Notes under the pieces: generated by a model | The model's input: only the letters and a program-made list of their open reading frames with translations | What the model was told of the DNA's origin: nothing | Databases searched by the model: none | Position numbers and translations under genes: made by a program | Part shown: positions 10,731-22,789 of the stretch, piece after piece | How positions within the stretch are numbered: the stretch's first letter is position 1 | Layout: the number at the start of each line of letters is the position of its first letter | Assembly: GCF_030247195.1 (NCBI RefSeq) | Contig: NC_080670.1 | Location: forward strand, 208,742,546-208,806,545 | Direction of reading: 5' to 3' | Length of the DNA: 64,000 nucleotides | Origin: Topomyia yanbarensis | Lineage: Eukaryota; Arthropoda; Insecta; Diptera; Culicidae

Positions 10731-12490
10731 TGAGGAACAAAAGATGAGAATTGGAAGAAAAATTTCAATTTTGAATACACAATTAAGTAAGAATTGAGAA
10801 GTAGAAATTGACAGCTGAGAAATATGCATAAATTACGTAGAAATGAAAATGGAAAGCTGGAGAATTGACTAAGGCAAATTAAGAATTCAGATTTCAGAGG
10901 TGAGAATTGAAAATTGAGAGCTGATGAAGGGGAATTGAGAACCATGAATTGAGCAATGAGGGTTAGGAATCGGAATAAAAGCAATAAATTGTGAATTAAG
11001 GAACAAGAGCAAATAACTGAGAAATGAGGATTGGAAACTGAGAATTAAGAGCTTAGAACTGGGAATTGAAGCCTGAGAACTGCAAAGAAACAACTGAGGA
11101 ATGACAAATTAGAATTTAGTACTAAATACTGAAAAATGCGAACTGAGATCTAAGAATTGGAAATTGACAACTAATAATTGAGAATTAAGAATTCAGTGTT
11201 GACAACAGAACATTGAGCAGATGTCGGAACTAACAATTGGGAACTGGGATTCGATCAATAAGAACAGCATTAAAAATTGAGAATGAGAAATGATAACTGA
11301 GAATGGAATATTGATAACTAAGAATCGTGAAGTGATAATGTAGAACTGAGAATTAAAAACTAAGGAATGGGAACTGCGGCTTGAGAACTCAGAATTGAGA
11401 ACTTAAAATTGAGAACAGAGCGTCGAGAATGTAGAATGTAGGACTGTAAATTGATATCTGATGGTTAGGAACAGATAAATGAGAACTGAAAAATGAGTAT
11501 CAAGAATGGAGCACTATGTATTGAGAAAGTGAGAAATCGGTACTGAATACTGAAAGTAGAGAAATTTAGATTTAAGAACTGAGAAATGTGAACTACAAAA
11601 AGCGAATTAAAAATTGAGAATCGAAAGATGAGAGCTGAGGATTGAGAATTGAGAACTGAAAATTGAAATTGAAGAACTGAGAATCATACATTGAAAACTG
11701 TAAATAGAGAGATGGATGAAAATTGGGAACTGGGAAGCTGAGAAAGGAGTATTAAGAAATGAGAGTTGTAACCCCCGAATTGAGAGAACTGAGAATTGAA
11801 AATAATTGAGAATTAAGAATGGTTAACTAGAATTTGAGAATTGGCAATATTGCTAGAAATTGGAAGCTGAGAATGTAGAACAGAGAATTGAGCGGAGAGA
11901 ATCGGAAGATAATAACTGAGAAGTGAGAATTGAGAACTGCAAACTGAAAACTAAGAATAAGAACAGTAACTGAGAAGTTACTGGAAAATGAGAATGGTGA
12001 ACGGCAAACTGAGATGTGAGAACTGGGAATAGAGAAGGAAGTCAAACGAGAGAACTGAGAATTGAGTACTACGAACAGTACATTTGGAACTGAAAATAGA
12101 GAAGAAAGGATTGAGAACTGAGCAATGGGCACTGAAAACTGATATCTGTGAAATAAATAGAGCAAAAAAGAATGAGGATCTGTTAATTAAGAAAATTGAT
12201 AGTTCGGAACTGAGAATTGGGAACTGCGATTTACGGATGATTAAGAAACTAATTGAGAACTAAGTAATGAGTACTGAATAGTGAAAATTAAAAAAAAGAG
12301 CTGAAAAATGTGTACTGAAGTCTGAGAAAGCAGAACTGAAAGTTTAAATTAAAAAAATGAGAATTGGGAACTACGAATTAAGCAACGTAAATTAAAAACT
12401 TAGTTTTTTTATGAACTAGGAATTGGGAACTGAGAAATCAATACTGAGTACGACCAAATTAGAACTAACAATGAATACTGAACAACTGAG
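10731..12490 (+). repeat. degenerate heptanucleotide satellite, ~1.75 kb
   Basis: This is a long run of variants of GAGAAYT (GAGAATT, GAGAACT, GGGAATT, GAAAATT) in seven-base steps with frequent slips. It is purine-rich on the plus strand. Minus-strand open frames here, full of S, F, L and N, are artefacts of the repeat. Confidence 0.85.
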
Positions 12491-12494
12491 AACT

Positions 12495-12848
12495 TAGACG
12501 TAGCTGACGTTCGACGACGATGACTAGCAGTGGACCGGTTATTTCATGTCCTCCAGGAAGGAGGTGAGCAACGACGTAAAATATATCTCCCACACGAAAT
12601 TCCCAAAGAAGGTCATCTTGTGACTAACAATCTGTGAGAAGCGAAGATCAAAGCTGGTCTTCTTACTTTCAGTCAACGAGGAGGTGTACAGCATGAAGTG
12701 CGGCCTTCATTCGTGTTTTGGCCGGATCTGACCACGGCACATTAACCGTCGCTGGAGGAGATGGAACGTTTGAAAATCTCAGTCATTGAATTGAAATATC
12801 CGGGCGATCTATACGAAAAATTTCGAAGCGAAGATTGAATGGCAGAGG
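12495..12848 (+). pseudogene. mariner/Tc1-type transposase remnant
   Basis: Plus-strand translation gives, with several stops and shifts, TFDDDD, then SNDVKYISHTKFPKKVIL, then VFWPDLTTAH followed by a stop. The last phrase is the second catalytic motif of mosquito mariner-family transposases, and KFPKKV is the strand before it. No terminal repeats were found around it. Confidence 0.6.
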
Positions 12849-13581
12849 AGAATGGGGTCAAATAGGTATGGGGGTGCAATAGGTATAGAGAGGTAGCTCA
12901 TGTTGCATCAGTTAGATAAACGGTTCAGAACATCGTTGACGACTGTCATTTTGGCTGTTCCCGTGAATCCACCGTATTAATTGCGGCTTCGTTTACGGTT
13001 TCTGAGAAGGAAAAGGAATCCAAAAAGAATGCTCCGAAGTGTAAATGTGATCATAGCACAGCTAAGCAACCACGTTAGCCGGAATGCACAACTTCAATTC
13101 CACACTCTGGCGATGACGAGGACACCGAAGAAATCATTTGCAAGTACAAAACCAGACGCAGCTACTGAAAAAAACATGATTTTTAACATTTCCTTCCGCG
13201 GTTTCATGACTTTTCACCTCATTTTCTTAGCTGAATCACGTCAATGGATTGCATTTATTATTTGTGTTATTAATTTTTAAATTATATGCAGTATTCATAC
13301 TCTTCAAATAAAAGTTGAACTGCTAACTTTCTAGGTGTGTTGTTTTATTTAACCTCAAATATAGTGTGACCTATCGTACCCCCAGATTTTAAAAACATCA
13401 AAAAAGTACTTCACTTTATTGGATTTAGCTTGAAAAATATTTAGCCTTGAATAAAATCATTATTGCCAAAACGTTGCCAAATGTATATTCTTTCCAACGA
13501 GTGCTTGTTTATTAAAATCAGTGCAAAAAATACAATCGCGCGAGCTCGCCAAAAAAAAACTGACCTACTTGACCCCACTCT
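12849..13581 (+). mobile_element. DNA element with AGAATGGGGTCAA ends and a coding remnant
   Basis: The left end AGAATGGGGTCAAATAGG (12849) is mirrored at the right end by AGAGTGGGGTCAAGTAGG, read on the minus strand from 13581. In between, the frame 12984-13168 reads AASFTVSEKEKESKKN..., a Cys-containing KCKCDH patch, one stop, then an acidic HSGDDEDTEEIICKYKTRRSY tail and a stop. An AATAAA follows near 13306. It looks like the C-terminal end of a transposase, but the superfamily is not clear to me. Confidence 0.55.
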
Positions 13582-13884
13582 ACTCTACTGGTAAATAGGG
13601 CGACCCGAATGCTTGAGAGTACGACACCATCTTTCTTTTCGACAACTTTGGCCGAACCAACTGCTGTAAGGGCGCCCGACAAGGAGTGGAGTCATTTTTG
13701 TAAAATCAATAAAAAATACAAGAATCAGTGAAATTGTTTTGCTTTGATTTTTTTATGGGTTTTCCATCATGCTGTATTTCTCCCTAAGGAGAAAAAATTG
13801 GGGAAAAACCAATTTTTCTCCACTAAGAAGAAAATTGAGTAAAATAAACATTTGCGCGTAAAGGGCACAACACCTATAACTAAA

Positions 13885-14060
13885 TTAGTTATAGAATTAG
13901 CGTTTCGACTTCGTCTCATAAGAATCCGACACTAACTTAGTGACAGGACTAAGCTAGCGCCGGATTGACACTAGCTCCAAAAAAACGGAGACACCAACTT
14001 GCTTCCACCTGGAAGTATCGTCTAACTGGTTGTAAGTTGGTGTCAGATACTGACGAGTTA
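13885..14060. repeat. dispersed GTTTCGACTTCGTCTCAT / TTAGTGTC repeat
   Basis: This holds GCGTTTCGACTTCGTCTCAT, GAATCCGACACTAACTTAGT and, further on, AAGTTGGTGTCAGATACTGA. Closely related words recur near 21565-21640, 25735-25800, 26745-26815, 31605-31690 and 63590-63655. Confidence 0.6.
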
Positions 14061-15400
14061 AGAACGAAACATTCAAATCGATGTTTACTACATTCTTTGC
14101 TTATGATCTCGATAGTCCGTTGTTCAATAATTTACAACCATAAGCTTGGTATTGTGGATGAAACTCTAATCAAAATAAGATTGAACTGGACAAAGCTGAA
14201 CTCAGTCAGCATGATGTCAACGATATGTCAAGTTTGAGCCAATTAGTAGAAAATGTAGTTTGATAGTTTATATATTACAAATATAAAACTAATGCAAATT
14301 TCTGATAATGGTTGTAATTTAAACAAAATCAAGCCGATTAATAAAACAAATTGTGCCACCATCGATTGAAAAAACAGAACTCTCCCAATTGGACTGCAAA
14401 AAACACACTCAGTGCATAATACCCCGTCTCGACTGAAACGATTCCATGACAATTCCCGGTGTCGCTAAGAACGTGCCATTGTGGAAAATACACTACATGC
14501 CAGAAAGAACTGAAAAACACTGACTGCCTGCAAATAGTTTATTCACAATGGCGCTTCTGATAATTACCGACAACCATTACAAAATTATCAACCGAACGTG
14601 TTTACTTGGGGATGATGAATCACTAATCGTGGCCAAACAAACGCACGATCGGCGCGGGCAACAGATCACAAGTTACGTAAGCGAGTCCACATCTTTGTTG
14701 ACATTAGAACACCCGAACCCAGCCTAGTAACTAATTCCCAAAAAGTACTCGTGATCAATGATGATGATGACGGTCATTACAATGACTATGGTTATAACAA
14801 TAAAGGCGTCACGGTCTGTTGCTTCGTAGCTTACCTCCACCATCAACTGTCAGTATGTTATGCTGAATACATTCGAAAGTAGAACAGTATAGTATGCCAT
14901 GTCACAGTTGGCGCACGTCACATGATGAAATATTGTGTTCAGCTTTTAGTGTGTGAAAAGCTACCATCACCCCGCCCGGCTAAAACATTCAAATCAGAGT
15001 ATCATTGCAGGCCTTTGTTGCATTTCACAACAATAAACGAGCTAGAGCCTACCGAGTTCCTAGAGCTCTCACACGTGACTGCCGCCAGATCGGTTTGCAT
15101 ACACACCTACCGCAGCTTTGCAGAATCAAAACAAAAATCCATCAAGCCTATCGTAGCAGGCAGGCAGGCAGACCTTGTCCTAACATAACCTCAAGTAGCT
15201 GGGTACAATCAATTCGGTATACGAAAAGCGATTTCATGCTTAGCAGTTAGTACACTGAAAGGCCAATTGCTCGAGTACAACTAACTGTTGCGTCACTGCC
15301 AATATGTGTTGTTGTTGTTGTTACAGGGGTTTTTTTGTAGGCTAAAAGCCAGCCAATGCAGTAGAAAGGAACAAATCGACCTTTTTACCACCTAGAGACG
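14061..15400. other. noncoding, no element recognised
   Basis: No gene or transposon is recognised. From about 14370 to 15290 the base composition is more even and no repeat copy occurs elsewhere in the window, which would suit single-copy regulatory DNA. A short GTT microsatellite lies at about 15307-15321. Confidence 0.35.
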
Positions 15401-16400
15401 GCAGGCAAATTGCGCGAAATTGAAACTCCGTGCGTGTGTGCAGCGACGCATCGACCCCTCCTCTCGCGTGTAACTACACGTGTTCCATTTTGCAAGATCT
15501 GATACTCAACGGTTGTGTTCGGATCTACCGGCGGGGGTTTCTTTTGTTCGGAAAGTGGTGAAACAACAGTTGAACATTTTTTTTTTTATGTTGGAATTTT
15601 TTTCCGTAGCCGGTTAAATTTCTTCATTATTAAAATATTCCAACGGCAACGGAACTTGACATTTTTATCATTTCGATGGACACACACACAAAAAAAAACC
15701 TCGAAGCTTCAAGGAAGGGTTCAACAAACCAAAATTGCACCATCAAGGTTTATATAGTAATGTGACACGCGGTTTTGGAATTAGTTTCGCCGTTTCTTCA
15801 TTCCAGCGGCAAAAAAAAATCGAATTATGCACGCCCGTTGCACATTGCGAGCCGCGTGTCTTGCAGCACTGCCATAATTCATGATGGGTGCAGGTACCTG
15901 GCAGGCATCATAGCGCACAGAAGCCGTTGTCTGTTAACCACCATGTCCAGATCGGGGAGTGTGGGTTGAATGGGGTCGTGACGTTTCGGACCATGATCGT
16001 TTTAGTACACGAATTCTTAGGGAAAAGATTTTTCTGTATGTATCTAATGTTCAGAAGCTTTTCCAGCAAGAGCCGTTCATGCCCCGAAATCCCCTACCAA
16101 TTGCTGCCACGGTCGTCATTTCAAATTGATCGTCAAGTTAACATGTACTTGATTACATGTAACATTAATGATTGATGTCTAACAACATAATTACCGACAA
16201 CATCTTCGTTAACTGCTGAGTTAGTGATTTAGGCACCAAGCGTGGGATATTTTACTTAGCTATAATTTGTGCATACAGTCATACTTGTCTGGTTATTTTA
16301 TTAAACACTTGACCAGTTTTTGTTTATGATCCAATAAAACATTTAGACCAATATTCTTTTAAGTGAAACGTACGGGATAAAAGTTTTTAGAATTTATGGT
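15401..16400. other. single-copy-looking noncoding block
   Basis: G+C-richer DNA near 15400-15560 (GCGCGAAATTG, CCGTGCGTGTGTGCAGCGAC, a TCAACGG initiator-like word) gives way to AT-rich DNA. It could be a promoter or noncoding exon. No protein frame with recognisable motifs is present. Confidence 0.3.
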
Positions 16401-16434
16401 AACTTTAATAAGTACTTTAAAATAACTACTAGTC

Positions 16435-17060
16435 TCCACAAAGTTTGCAGAATTTCAAAGAAACTTATTGAACTTCGCTGAATTTCGTAGGCCATCTCTG
16501 AAACTTGTAAGACTTTCTTATAGTTTATTGAATTGTCTTTTAAATTCTCAACACTTTCTTAAGGATCGAAAAACTTTTCAGAAGCTCACAAAACTTTTCT
16601 GAAGCTAGCAGACTTCTCTGGAGTTTGCTGGACATTGTGTCTCCAAAGCTGGATCATCTACAAGGACGTACCCGATGTTCAATTTCACTTAATTTATAGG
16701 GATTTGTCGAAGGTCAGTGTACTTAGCTGTAGCTCGTCAATATAGTCTGAAGTGAGTGGAGCTGTTGTATAGATTTTCATAGACGTTTGTAGTAATCCCT
16801 TGGTAATTCGGGGTTCTTTTGAGCTACCAGTGAATGCCTACAAACGTCAAGGAGAAATGTATACAATTCAGCAAAGAGAGATTCCCTGAACTTTGTAGAA
16901 ATTTCCAAGATTCCGTATAATATTTCTAAAAGTTCTAGGAGATCACAGAAATTCTTCAGGTTACCCTCAAGGCCGTAGATTTGAAGTTCGGAGAAAATCC
17001 TTAGTTTAACAGAATATACCTAAAGTTTGCAGAAACTCTCAGCAATTCATAAAAAGGCCC
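16435..17060. repeat. degenerate GAAACTT...AGAATTT tract
   Basis: Words such as GAAACTTGTAAGACTT, AAAACTTTTCAGAAGCTC and GAACTTTGTAGAAATTTCC recur irregularly. A similar tract is at about 59525-59760. It looks like an old short-period tandem repeat. Confidence 0.45.
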
Positions 17061-17505
17061 AATTCCCAATTTACCGAGTTGTGCTACCTTGTGACTACGA
17101 AAATCAGACAACATTGCTATAATTAAATGTAGATTAAAGCCGGAGAGTTTATAGCATTCTAATAGATATCTCTGTTGTCATGAACAATTCTTATTCAGAT
17201 CTACCATAATCGTCAGCTAGGTTTATGTATCGGTAGCAAAAAGTTTACCACCATAGTTTTCTCTACTACTGAGACTGACTAGTGTTTTTCAACAAAACAT
17301 TTCTATTTGAGATCTTCACTAATTTTGGGAAAGTATTTTTAAATATAATGACTAATTATGAAAGAACAAAAGTTTTTGATCCACGCCCCTGTCAACAATA
17401 ACTTTGATGAAATCGTAGCAAGCGTTAACGACAGCGCACGCAAACAATTTTTGCGCACGTCAAAATTTTCAATTTTTTGCTTTTCATTAATCGATTTACA
17501 ATATC

Positions 17506-17790
17506 CAGACTTCCCAAATGAACATCGTACACAATGTTCGCTCCGGTTCTGTGCGCACATTAAACCCACACTTCGTGTACGAACTCAAACACACTATTTC
17601 GTACCAAAACATGTGCACATGTTCACCAGCACAACCGAATCCCATGTACGTACACGGTGTGCGTACACATAGGTTCGTGGTACCAGTTTTCTCTTTTTCA
17701 CTCTCATCGTCACTAGCGTTGACTCTTTTTGCCCTGTGCGAATCGTTCTCGTGTACGCACCCGGTGTACGTACAAAGATGTTTGAACTAG
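17506..17790. mobile_element. truncated hAT-like MITE (partner of 44148-44554)
   Basis: It starts CAGACTTCCCAAATGAACAT and matches, in reverse, the right part of the MITE at 44148-44554, including GTACGTACA, TTCGGTTGTGC and TTTTGGTACG words. The opposite terminal repeat is missing, so the right border is approximate. Confidence 0.7.
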
Positions 17791-18330
17791 CGTTTGTACA
17801 GTTAACAAATTTTCTATTGCGATTAGAGCTATGTTCACCTGTTAAAACATGTTAATATATGTCTAAGGAACAACCTTTGATAATTTGTGGGCATATATGG
17901 CCTATTGAATCAGAGTGTAGGTGATCTTCCTATGGAAACATAGCAAAAACACGATTTTTGATTGGAGACACCTTCAAATTATGTCCAAATTAAGTCATTT
18001 TTGGTGGAAGTTCTTAAATTCACACCTAGAACAAAAATCTGAGCTGACCGATGTATATTTGATTTTTTTTTCAAAATGTGGAGATATCTACTATACAATT
18101 ACGTCTTGATAGTATCGGCATAACCAGTGAAAGTTGACCTGGTATGGAGATGGATGAAGTCATGAACTCGTCCATCTTAAAACAGAATGTTGATGACCAA
18201 CCAAATTAGCCCCCTAAACACTTGTCTCGCTCGATCGATGCGTCAGAATGTGATTCACTTCTTCAATTCATCGCTAATTGACAAAGCGCATTAGCACAAA
18301 CTCCCACTTTTCCTACACAATTTTCTTAAG
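17791..18330. other. AT-rich noncoding
   Basis: Nothing recognisable is seen apart from short AT-rich words. Confidence 0.35.
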
Positions 18331-18339
18331 GTTACCAGG

Positions 18340-19480
18340 AAGGATCGACTAGCCTGACTGACAAAACGGTATTCAGCCGTAACGGAAATTATAAAAGTCA
18401 GATCAAATAAGGTTCGCGCTCCTTTGTTTGACATCAAGCAAACAAACGCGGTTGTTTGCGATCAGCTCTTCACGATAGCGTACCGTGTATATTAGACCGG
18501 CAACAATTTTGACTTTTTTTCGGAACACTGTTAAATCAAACGGTAATTGGATTCATATACCACTTGTCAACTATGAGCTTTTTTCGAAAACTCTAATTCA
18601 CTCACAAGCGTTTTCAAGTTTGTATGGAAAATAGGCAATTGAAACAATAAATTCAGTACAAAATTCCAGTATCATTTTGTGCATCCCAAAATCTGCAGAT
18701 ATATAGCTTAAGGTGTAAGGATCAACATTGCCGAAGACTGCAAATTGATCCGATTTTGCAGTAAAAAGATATTCGCATATAAAGTTACGCAACTGTAAGT
18801 TTTGAGGTACGCAGAGTTACTGTGAATTTTTTTATTGGAATTTAAATTTTTATTTCCAAGTTTCCATATATATTACTATAGAAATTTGAAACCTCTTGTG
18901 GGTGAACTAGAGCTATCGGAAAAAAGTTCATATTTTGCATATGATTATCATTACCAATTACCATTCGAATTAGCAGTGTTCCGAAAAAAAGTCAAAATTG
19001 TTGCCGGTCTAGTGTATATGTAGCTGCACGAGACGTGGAGATTGACGGCGTGGTCTGCGAGTCGAGTCTGACCGCCGAAGACTTGTTCAAGCACGGAGTT
19101 TGCTGTTTCAAAGACTCCTCGCTTCAGCCAGTTAGGCTACCTGCGCTCGGTGTAGTTCACAGATGGGATGAAGAACTATCCCCCATAAGACTCAGTTCGA
19201 GCGAGTTTTGCCGAGTCTTCTCTGTCTAGCCATGTCTACATTGAAAAGGTTCGTAAGGTTGTAATTGTGAAGAGTCTCACTAGGAAGATAAGTGCACGAA
19301 AGATACTCAAAAGTACCTATATTGTGGCCAAACTCCACATGATCTCTTGACATGTCCCGCATGCAAACTGCGCGGGAATAAAATTAATCGATCTTTAAAA
19401 TAATGCTCTGCGCGCTTCTATGCAGTAAGCTACACCTGTGCTACAAAAAAATCCCTTTGATTTTTTCTCTTCTAGTGAGA
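18340..19480 (+). pseudogene. Jockey-type LINE ORF1 (gag-like), copy A
   Basis: After the MITE at 18493-19011 is removed, the plus strand reads ...ARDVEIDGVVCESSLTAEDL, KHGV, and farther on KYLYCGQTPHDLLTCPACKL, RGNKINRSLK. This matches the RNA-binding ORF1 of mosquito Jockey-type elements, whose C-terminal zinc knuckles have a C-x2-C-x4-H-x4-C pattern; the first Cys of one knuckle is Tyr here. Stops and shifts make it dead. It is the first of three similar copies in a row. Confidence 0.75.
18493..19011. mobile_element. hAT-like MITE with 8-bp target duplication and a visible empty site
   Basis: The ends are TAGACCGGCAACAATTTTGA (18493) and its mirror ending at 19011. The inverted repeat is near-perfect for about 37 bp and continues imperfectly for over 100 bp. 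GTGTATAT flanks both sides (18485-18492 and 19012-19019). The neighbouring ORF1 copies B and C carry the uninterrupted site (CCGCGTATATGTACC and TCGCGTATATGTACC), so the insertion point can be read directly. Confidence 0.92.
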
Positions 19481-19779
19481 TAGACTATGAAGACCCCTTC
19501 GAAGGGACCTTATTTGGGCGAACTGGGAATTTTTCGTTTGCTAAGCTTCCTACGATATCCTAAGATCCCCGGTAGTGACGTAAAACGAATTTAAACGAAC
19601 AATATCGAATAGAGTTGAAGAGAGAAACCGAAGCAAATACCTTTCTAGTGCAGGAGTTTCCAGCACTATCGAAGAAAGTGAAAACAACAACAATTCTCAA
19701 TTTACAACCAGTGCTTAAATGCTTTTAGCATTAAATTTCATATCATTTAGCAGTAGTTTTTTTGTTTTTTTTTTCTCAT

Positions 19780-20460
19780 TTTTTTGCGATTGATTTGTTT
19801 ACCCGACGAGAACATGGACGAAGTTAGTGATTCGTGCATCATAGATCCGAATCAATTTTTCACATAATGTTATACAATTTGCGAAAGATCTGACACAACG
19901 GTGTTCAACTGTAACAGAAATTACCAAGATTAGATCACATAAAGTGCGCCTTGTTTTGTTTGATTTGAAGCAAGCAAACGCGGTTGCTTGCGATATGCGC
20001 TTCACGCTAGAGTACCGCGTATATGTACCTTCGCGAGACGTAGAGATTGACGGCGTGAACAACGAGTCGAGTCTGGCTGTCGAAGACATGCTGAACATTC
20101 ATCATTTCTGTCAAACGTCTTCCAAATACTGACTGATATTCGTATTCATGGAGATCTCTTATATTTCACAAGAAGTCTTACATAGAATTACTTCAATTTG
20201 AGCAGGTTAAGAGTCTTGTCCAGTGTTACTTGCTAGTTTAGAACATCGTTCTCGGAAACAGAGTCACCGCACAATAGGCAATGCGTCGTTCGAAAAGTTT
20301 GTCTACGTGTGTGCCCATAAGGAATGATTGTAACGATGCCTATCATTGTGCTGCAATCTGATGGCGAACGTGCCAATCAGCGTGCTACTGGCTATCGGTG
20401 AGGTGTTCGGAAGTCTCTTCATTGGTCATAGTACAACGAGATGGATTAAATTTTTATATG
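19780..20460 (+). pseudogene. Jockey-type LINE ORF1, copy B
   Basis: The plus-strand frame around 19944-20132 reads VLFDLKQANAVACDM..., YRVYVPSRDVEIDGVNNESS, LAVEDML, the same ORF1 segment as in copies A and C. Upstream, GACGAAGTTAGTGATTCGTG corresponds to the start of copy C. The zinc-knuckle end is missing. Confidence 0.72.
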
Positions 20461-20514
20461 AGTTTTTTGGTATTAAATTATTACTTTGCATTAGTTTTTC
20501 TGTTCTTTTCTTTG

Positions 20515-21320
20515 GTGGGTGAAGTCAGTGATCCGTCCATCGTAGAAACGTAAACGCAAATCCGATATTTTCCTATCCAAAACCCCTCAACAAGCGTAGT
20601 GGTTTACCAGAAAAGATCGACTGGCTCTCGAGTGATCTTGTTCCGATTTAAAGCTAATTAACTTATTGTTATACAAATTAGACACAACGGTATGCAGTCG
20701 TAAATGAATTTACAGAATTTAACCCAAGCTAGGCTTGCGTTGTTTTGTCTGATCTGAAGCAAGCAAATTCGGTTGCTTGCTATCAGCTCTTTATGTCAGT
20801 GCATCGCGTATATGTACCTTCACGAGACGTGGAAATTGATGGTGTGGTCACCGAATCAAGTCTGACCGTGGAAGACTCTCTACCGTACGGAGTTTAGTCA
20901 CCTACCGTCATTATAACGGAGGGAAATGATTGCAAGAAAGAAGCTCAAAAGTGTCTTTATTGTGACCAAACTCCACATGATTTCTTGACATATCCCACAT
21001 ACACACTACGCGGGGATAAAATCAAGCTATCTCTAAAAGAACGCTCTAGGTGCTTTGATCTTTTGGCTTCTAATGAGACAGACACTGAAGACTTCTACGA
21101 AGTACCTTCTGTTGCTCAATTTTGTAGTTCTAGGAAATGGGTTTTTTCATTTCCTCAACTTCCTAGTAAATGACCTAAGATATCCCTGGTGGTGACGGTA
21201 GTGAAACTAAATCGAATAGAGCAACAAGTTCCTACTAAATTTGGAAATTTACAATTCATACAGCAGTTTCCAGCACTATCTAACAAAGCAAAAACCACAA
21301 TTCTCAATTTTTCAACCAGA
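20515..21320 (+). pseudogene. Jockey-type LINE ORF1, copy C
   Basis: It runs from GTGAAGTCAGTGATCCGTCC through RVYVPSRDVEIDGVVTESSL, TVED, to KCLYCDQTPHDF, then RGDKIKLSLKERSR. An internal deletion removes much of the region between the DVEIDG block and the zinc knuckle. One knuckle Cys is Tyr. Confidence 0.75.
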
Positions 21321-21559
21321 TAGTCAGCCAGAACTGCCGAAGTGAACTGGATCTTCGAGGCCTTTGATATTTCTGATCATCATCCTCAATCACTTCTTGC
21401 AGCAATTCTTCGAACATTGATAGGAAGAAATATGAGAGTGAGATCTCAGCCACGGTACAGGAGCTTCCTCCGAACAAAGAATACGCCTTCCTCGCAGGCT
21501 TGATTATCGATGCTGCGGTTCAAGCCTAAACGAAACATGTGCCGAACCTGTGATGGGAT

Positions 21560-21645
21560 CGGTGCTAGTTTATTTCTGGCACTAAGTTAGTGTCGGATTC
21601 TGACGAGACAAAATCGGAACGTAAATTCCATGACTAATTTTGGGA
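21560..21645. repeat. dispersed TTAGTGTCGGATTCTGA repeat
   Basis: CACTAAGTTAGTGTCGGATT followed by CTGACGAGACAAAATCGGAA is a close relative of the blocks near 13895 and 63595. Confidence 0.6.
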
Positions 21646-21945
21646 TAAAAAGTGTGTTGATGCGAAAAAGAAAAATAATTTCGGGTCAAGTAACGTCTCT
21701 AAGGATATACTAGAAATTGATCGTAGTAGCCATGCGTATAAAATTTCGTTGCCGTCATTTTTTTAGTTTCCAACAAATTCTGGATTTTATATACATACTA
21801 CTGCTGAAAATTGAAAAGGTGATTCTTATTTAGAAGTCTGTTGGTGGAAACAACAAGTTCATCGTAAAAGTGAAAAAGTTGTGCACTCGGCATTGATCCT
21901 GCACTCCAAGTATCATTACACCATCAGGACGTCAGGATTTGTTAA

Positions 21946-22470
21946 TGACATGAGAACGCAGCAGTGTCGTTCGAAGAAAGTGCATATCCTCTTTATCCGC
22001 CATTTCCTGGTGGACCCTTCAAGTCTGACGTTTTACCGAGGCAAGTCGTCACTCCTACGGTACCTTCTCCACGACTCCGACAAATAGCACGGCTTACTCA
22101 GATAGAGCAGGACAAAAAAACGTGCTGTCGTTTAGTCGACACCTAAATCCGAGATGTGAAAAAATCTGTATCCACTTGCCCGGAAATGCTTACGCCGGAT
22201 TTATTCCAGTGCATTTGGATACCGCTATTGAGAGCTAGAACAAACATAACAACGCTCTGTGGTCAACAAATACAGCACATGGCCTTGAATATGATGGTTA
22301 AACACTGCACGGATAATGTGGCAGAACAGTGGTGTATGAAGCCTGTTCCCGTTGCGATATATCCAACGAAATTTGGTGAAATCAATCCAATTTATTGTTC
22401 TTTTATGATTCATAAAATAATTCATACCATACCTTTGTATAATATACCATATCCACTCTTTCGTCCGTAA
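21946..22470 (+). CDS. unrecognised open frame with one internal stop
   Basis: One plus-strand frame is open from just after a TGA at 21946-21948 to the stop at 22470, apart from a TAA after 22141. The first half holds SAYPLYPPFPGGPFKSDVLP. The second half has scattered Cys residues (TTLCGQQ, VKHCTD, QWCMKP). I recognise no family. It may be a decayed exon or an old insertion. No ATG near the start is convincing, and no splice sites were assigned. Confidence 0.25.
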
Positions 22471-22499
22471 TCAGCTATGAAGATTGAGTCGGTTTCCCG

Positions 22500-22789
22500 T
22501 ATATTCTAAAGTAGGTATGCTATGCCAAGAGTGTTTTTATGCGGAAAAGTGCGAAAAATAATATGAATTTCGAAAGCGGGGCAGTGGAGTACCGAAAGTT
22601 TTCGTGTTTCACATGAAAAAAGCGGTTATTGGCGCCGGTTTGTCGATAGTTTAACAAGAGAGACATCGATGAGTTCTCTATTGAACATTGCTAAAAGAAC
22701 GCCCAATCGAAATGTAACGGATGAAAGCGAGGAATATTCGACGCGGTGGGCTTATGACTCCAACTGAAAGGTATATCCGGAGTCTATTC
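22500..22789. other. noncoding
   Basis: Nothing recognised. Confidence 0.3.

Noticed and set aside
11827..12165. 112-codon minus-strand frame rich in Ser, Phe, Leu
   Set aside because: It is a product of the seven-base satellite.
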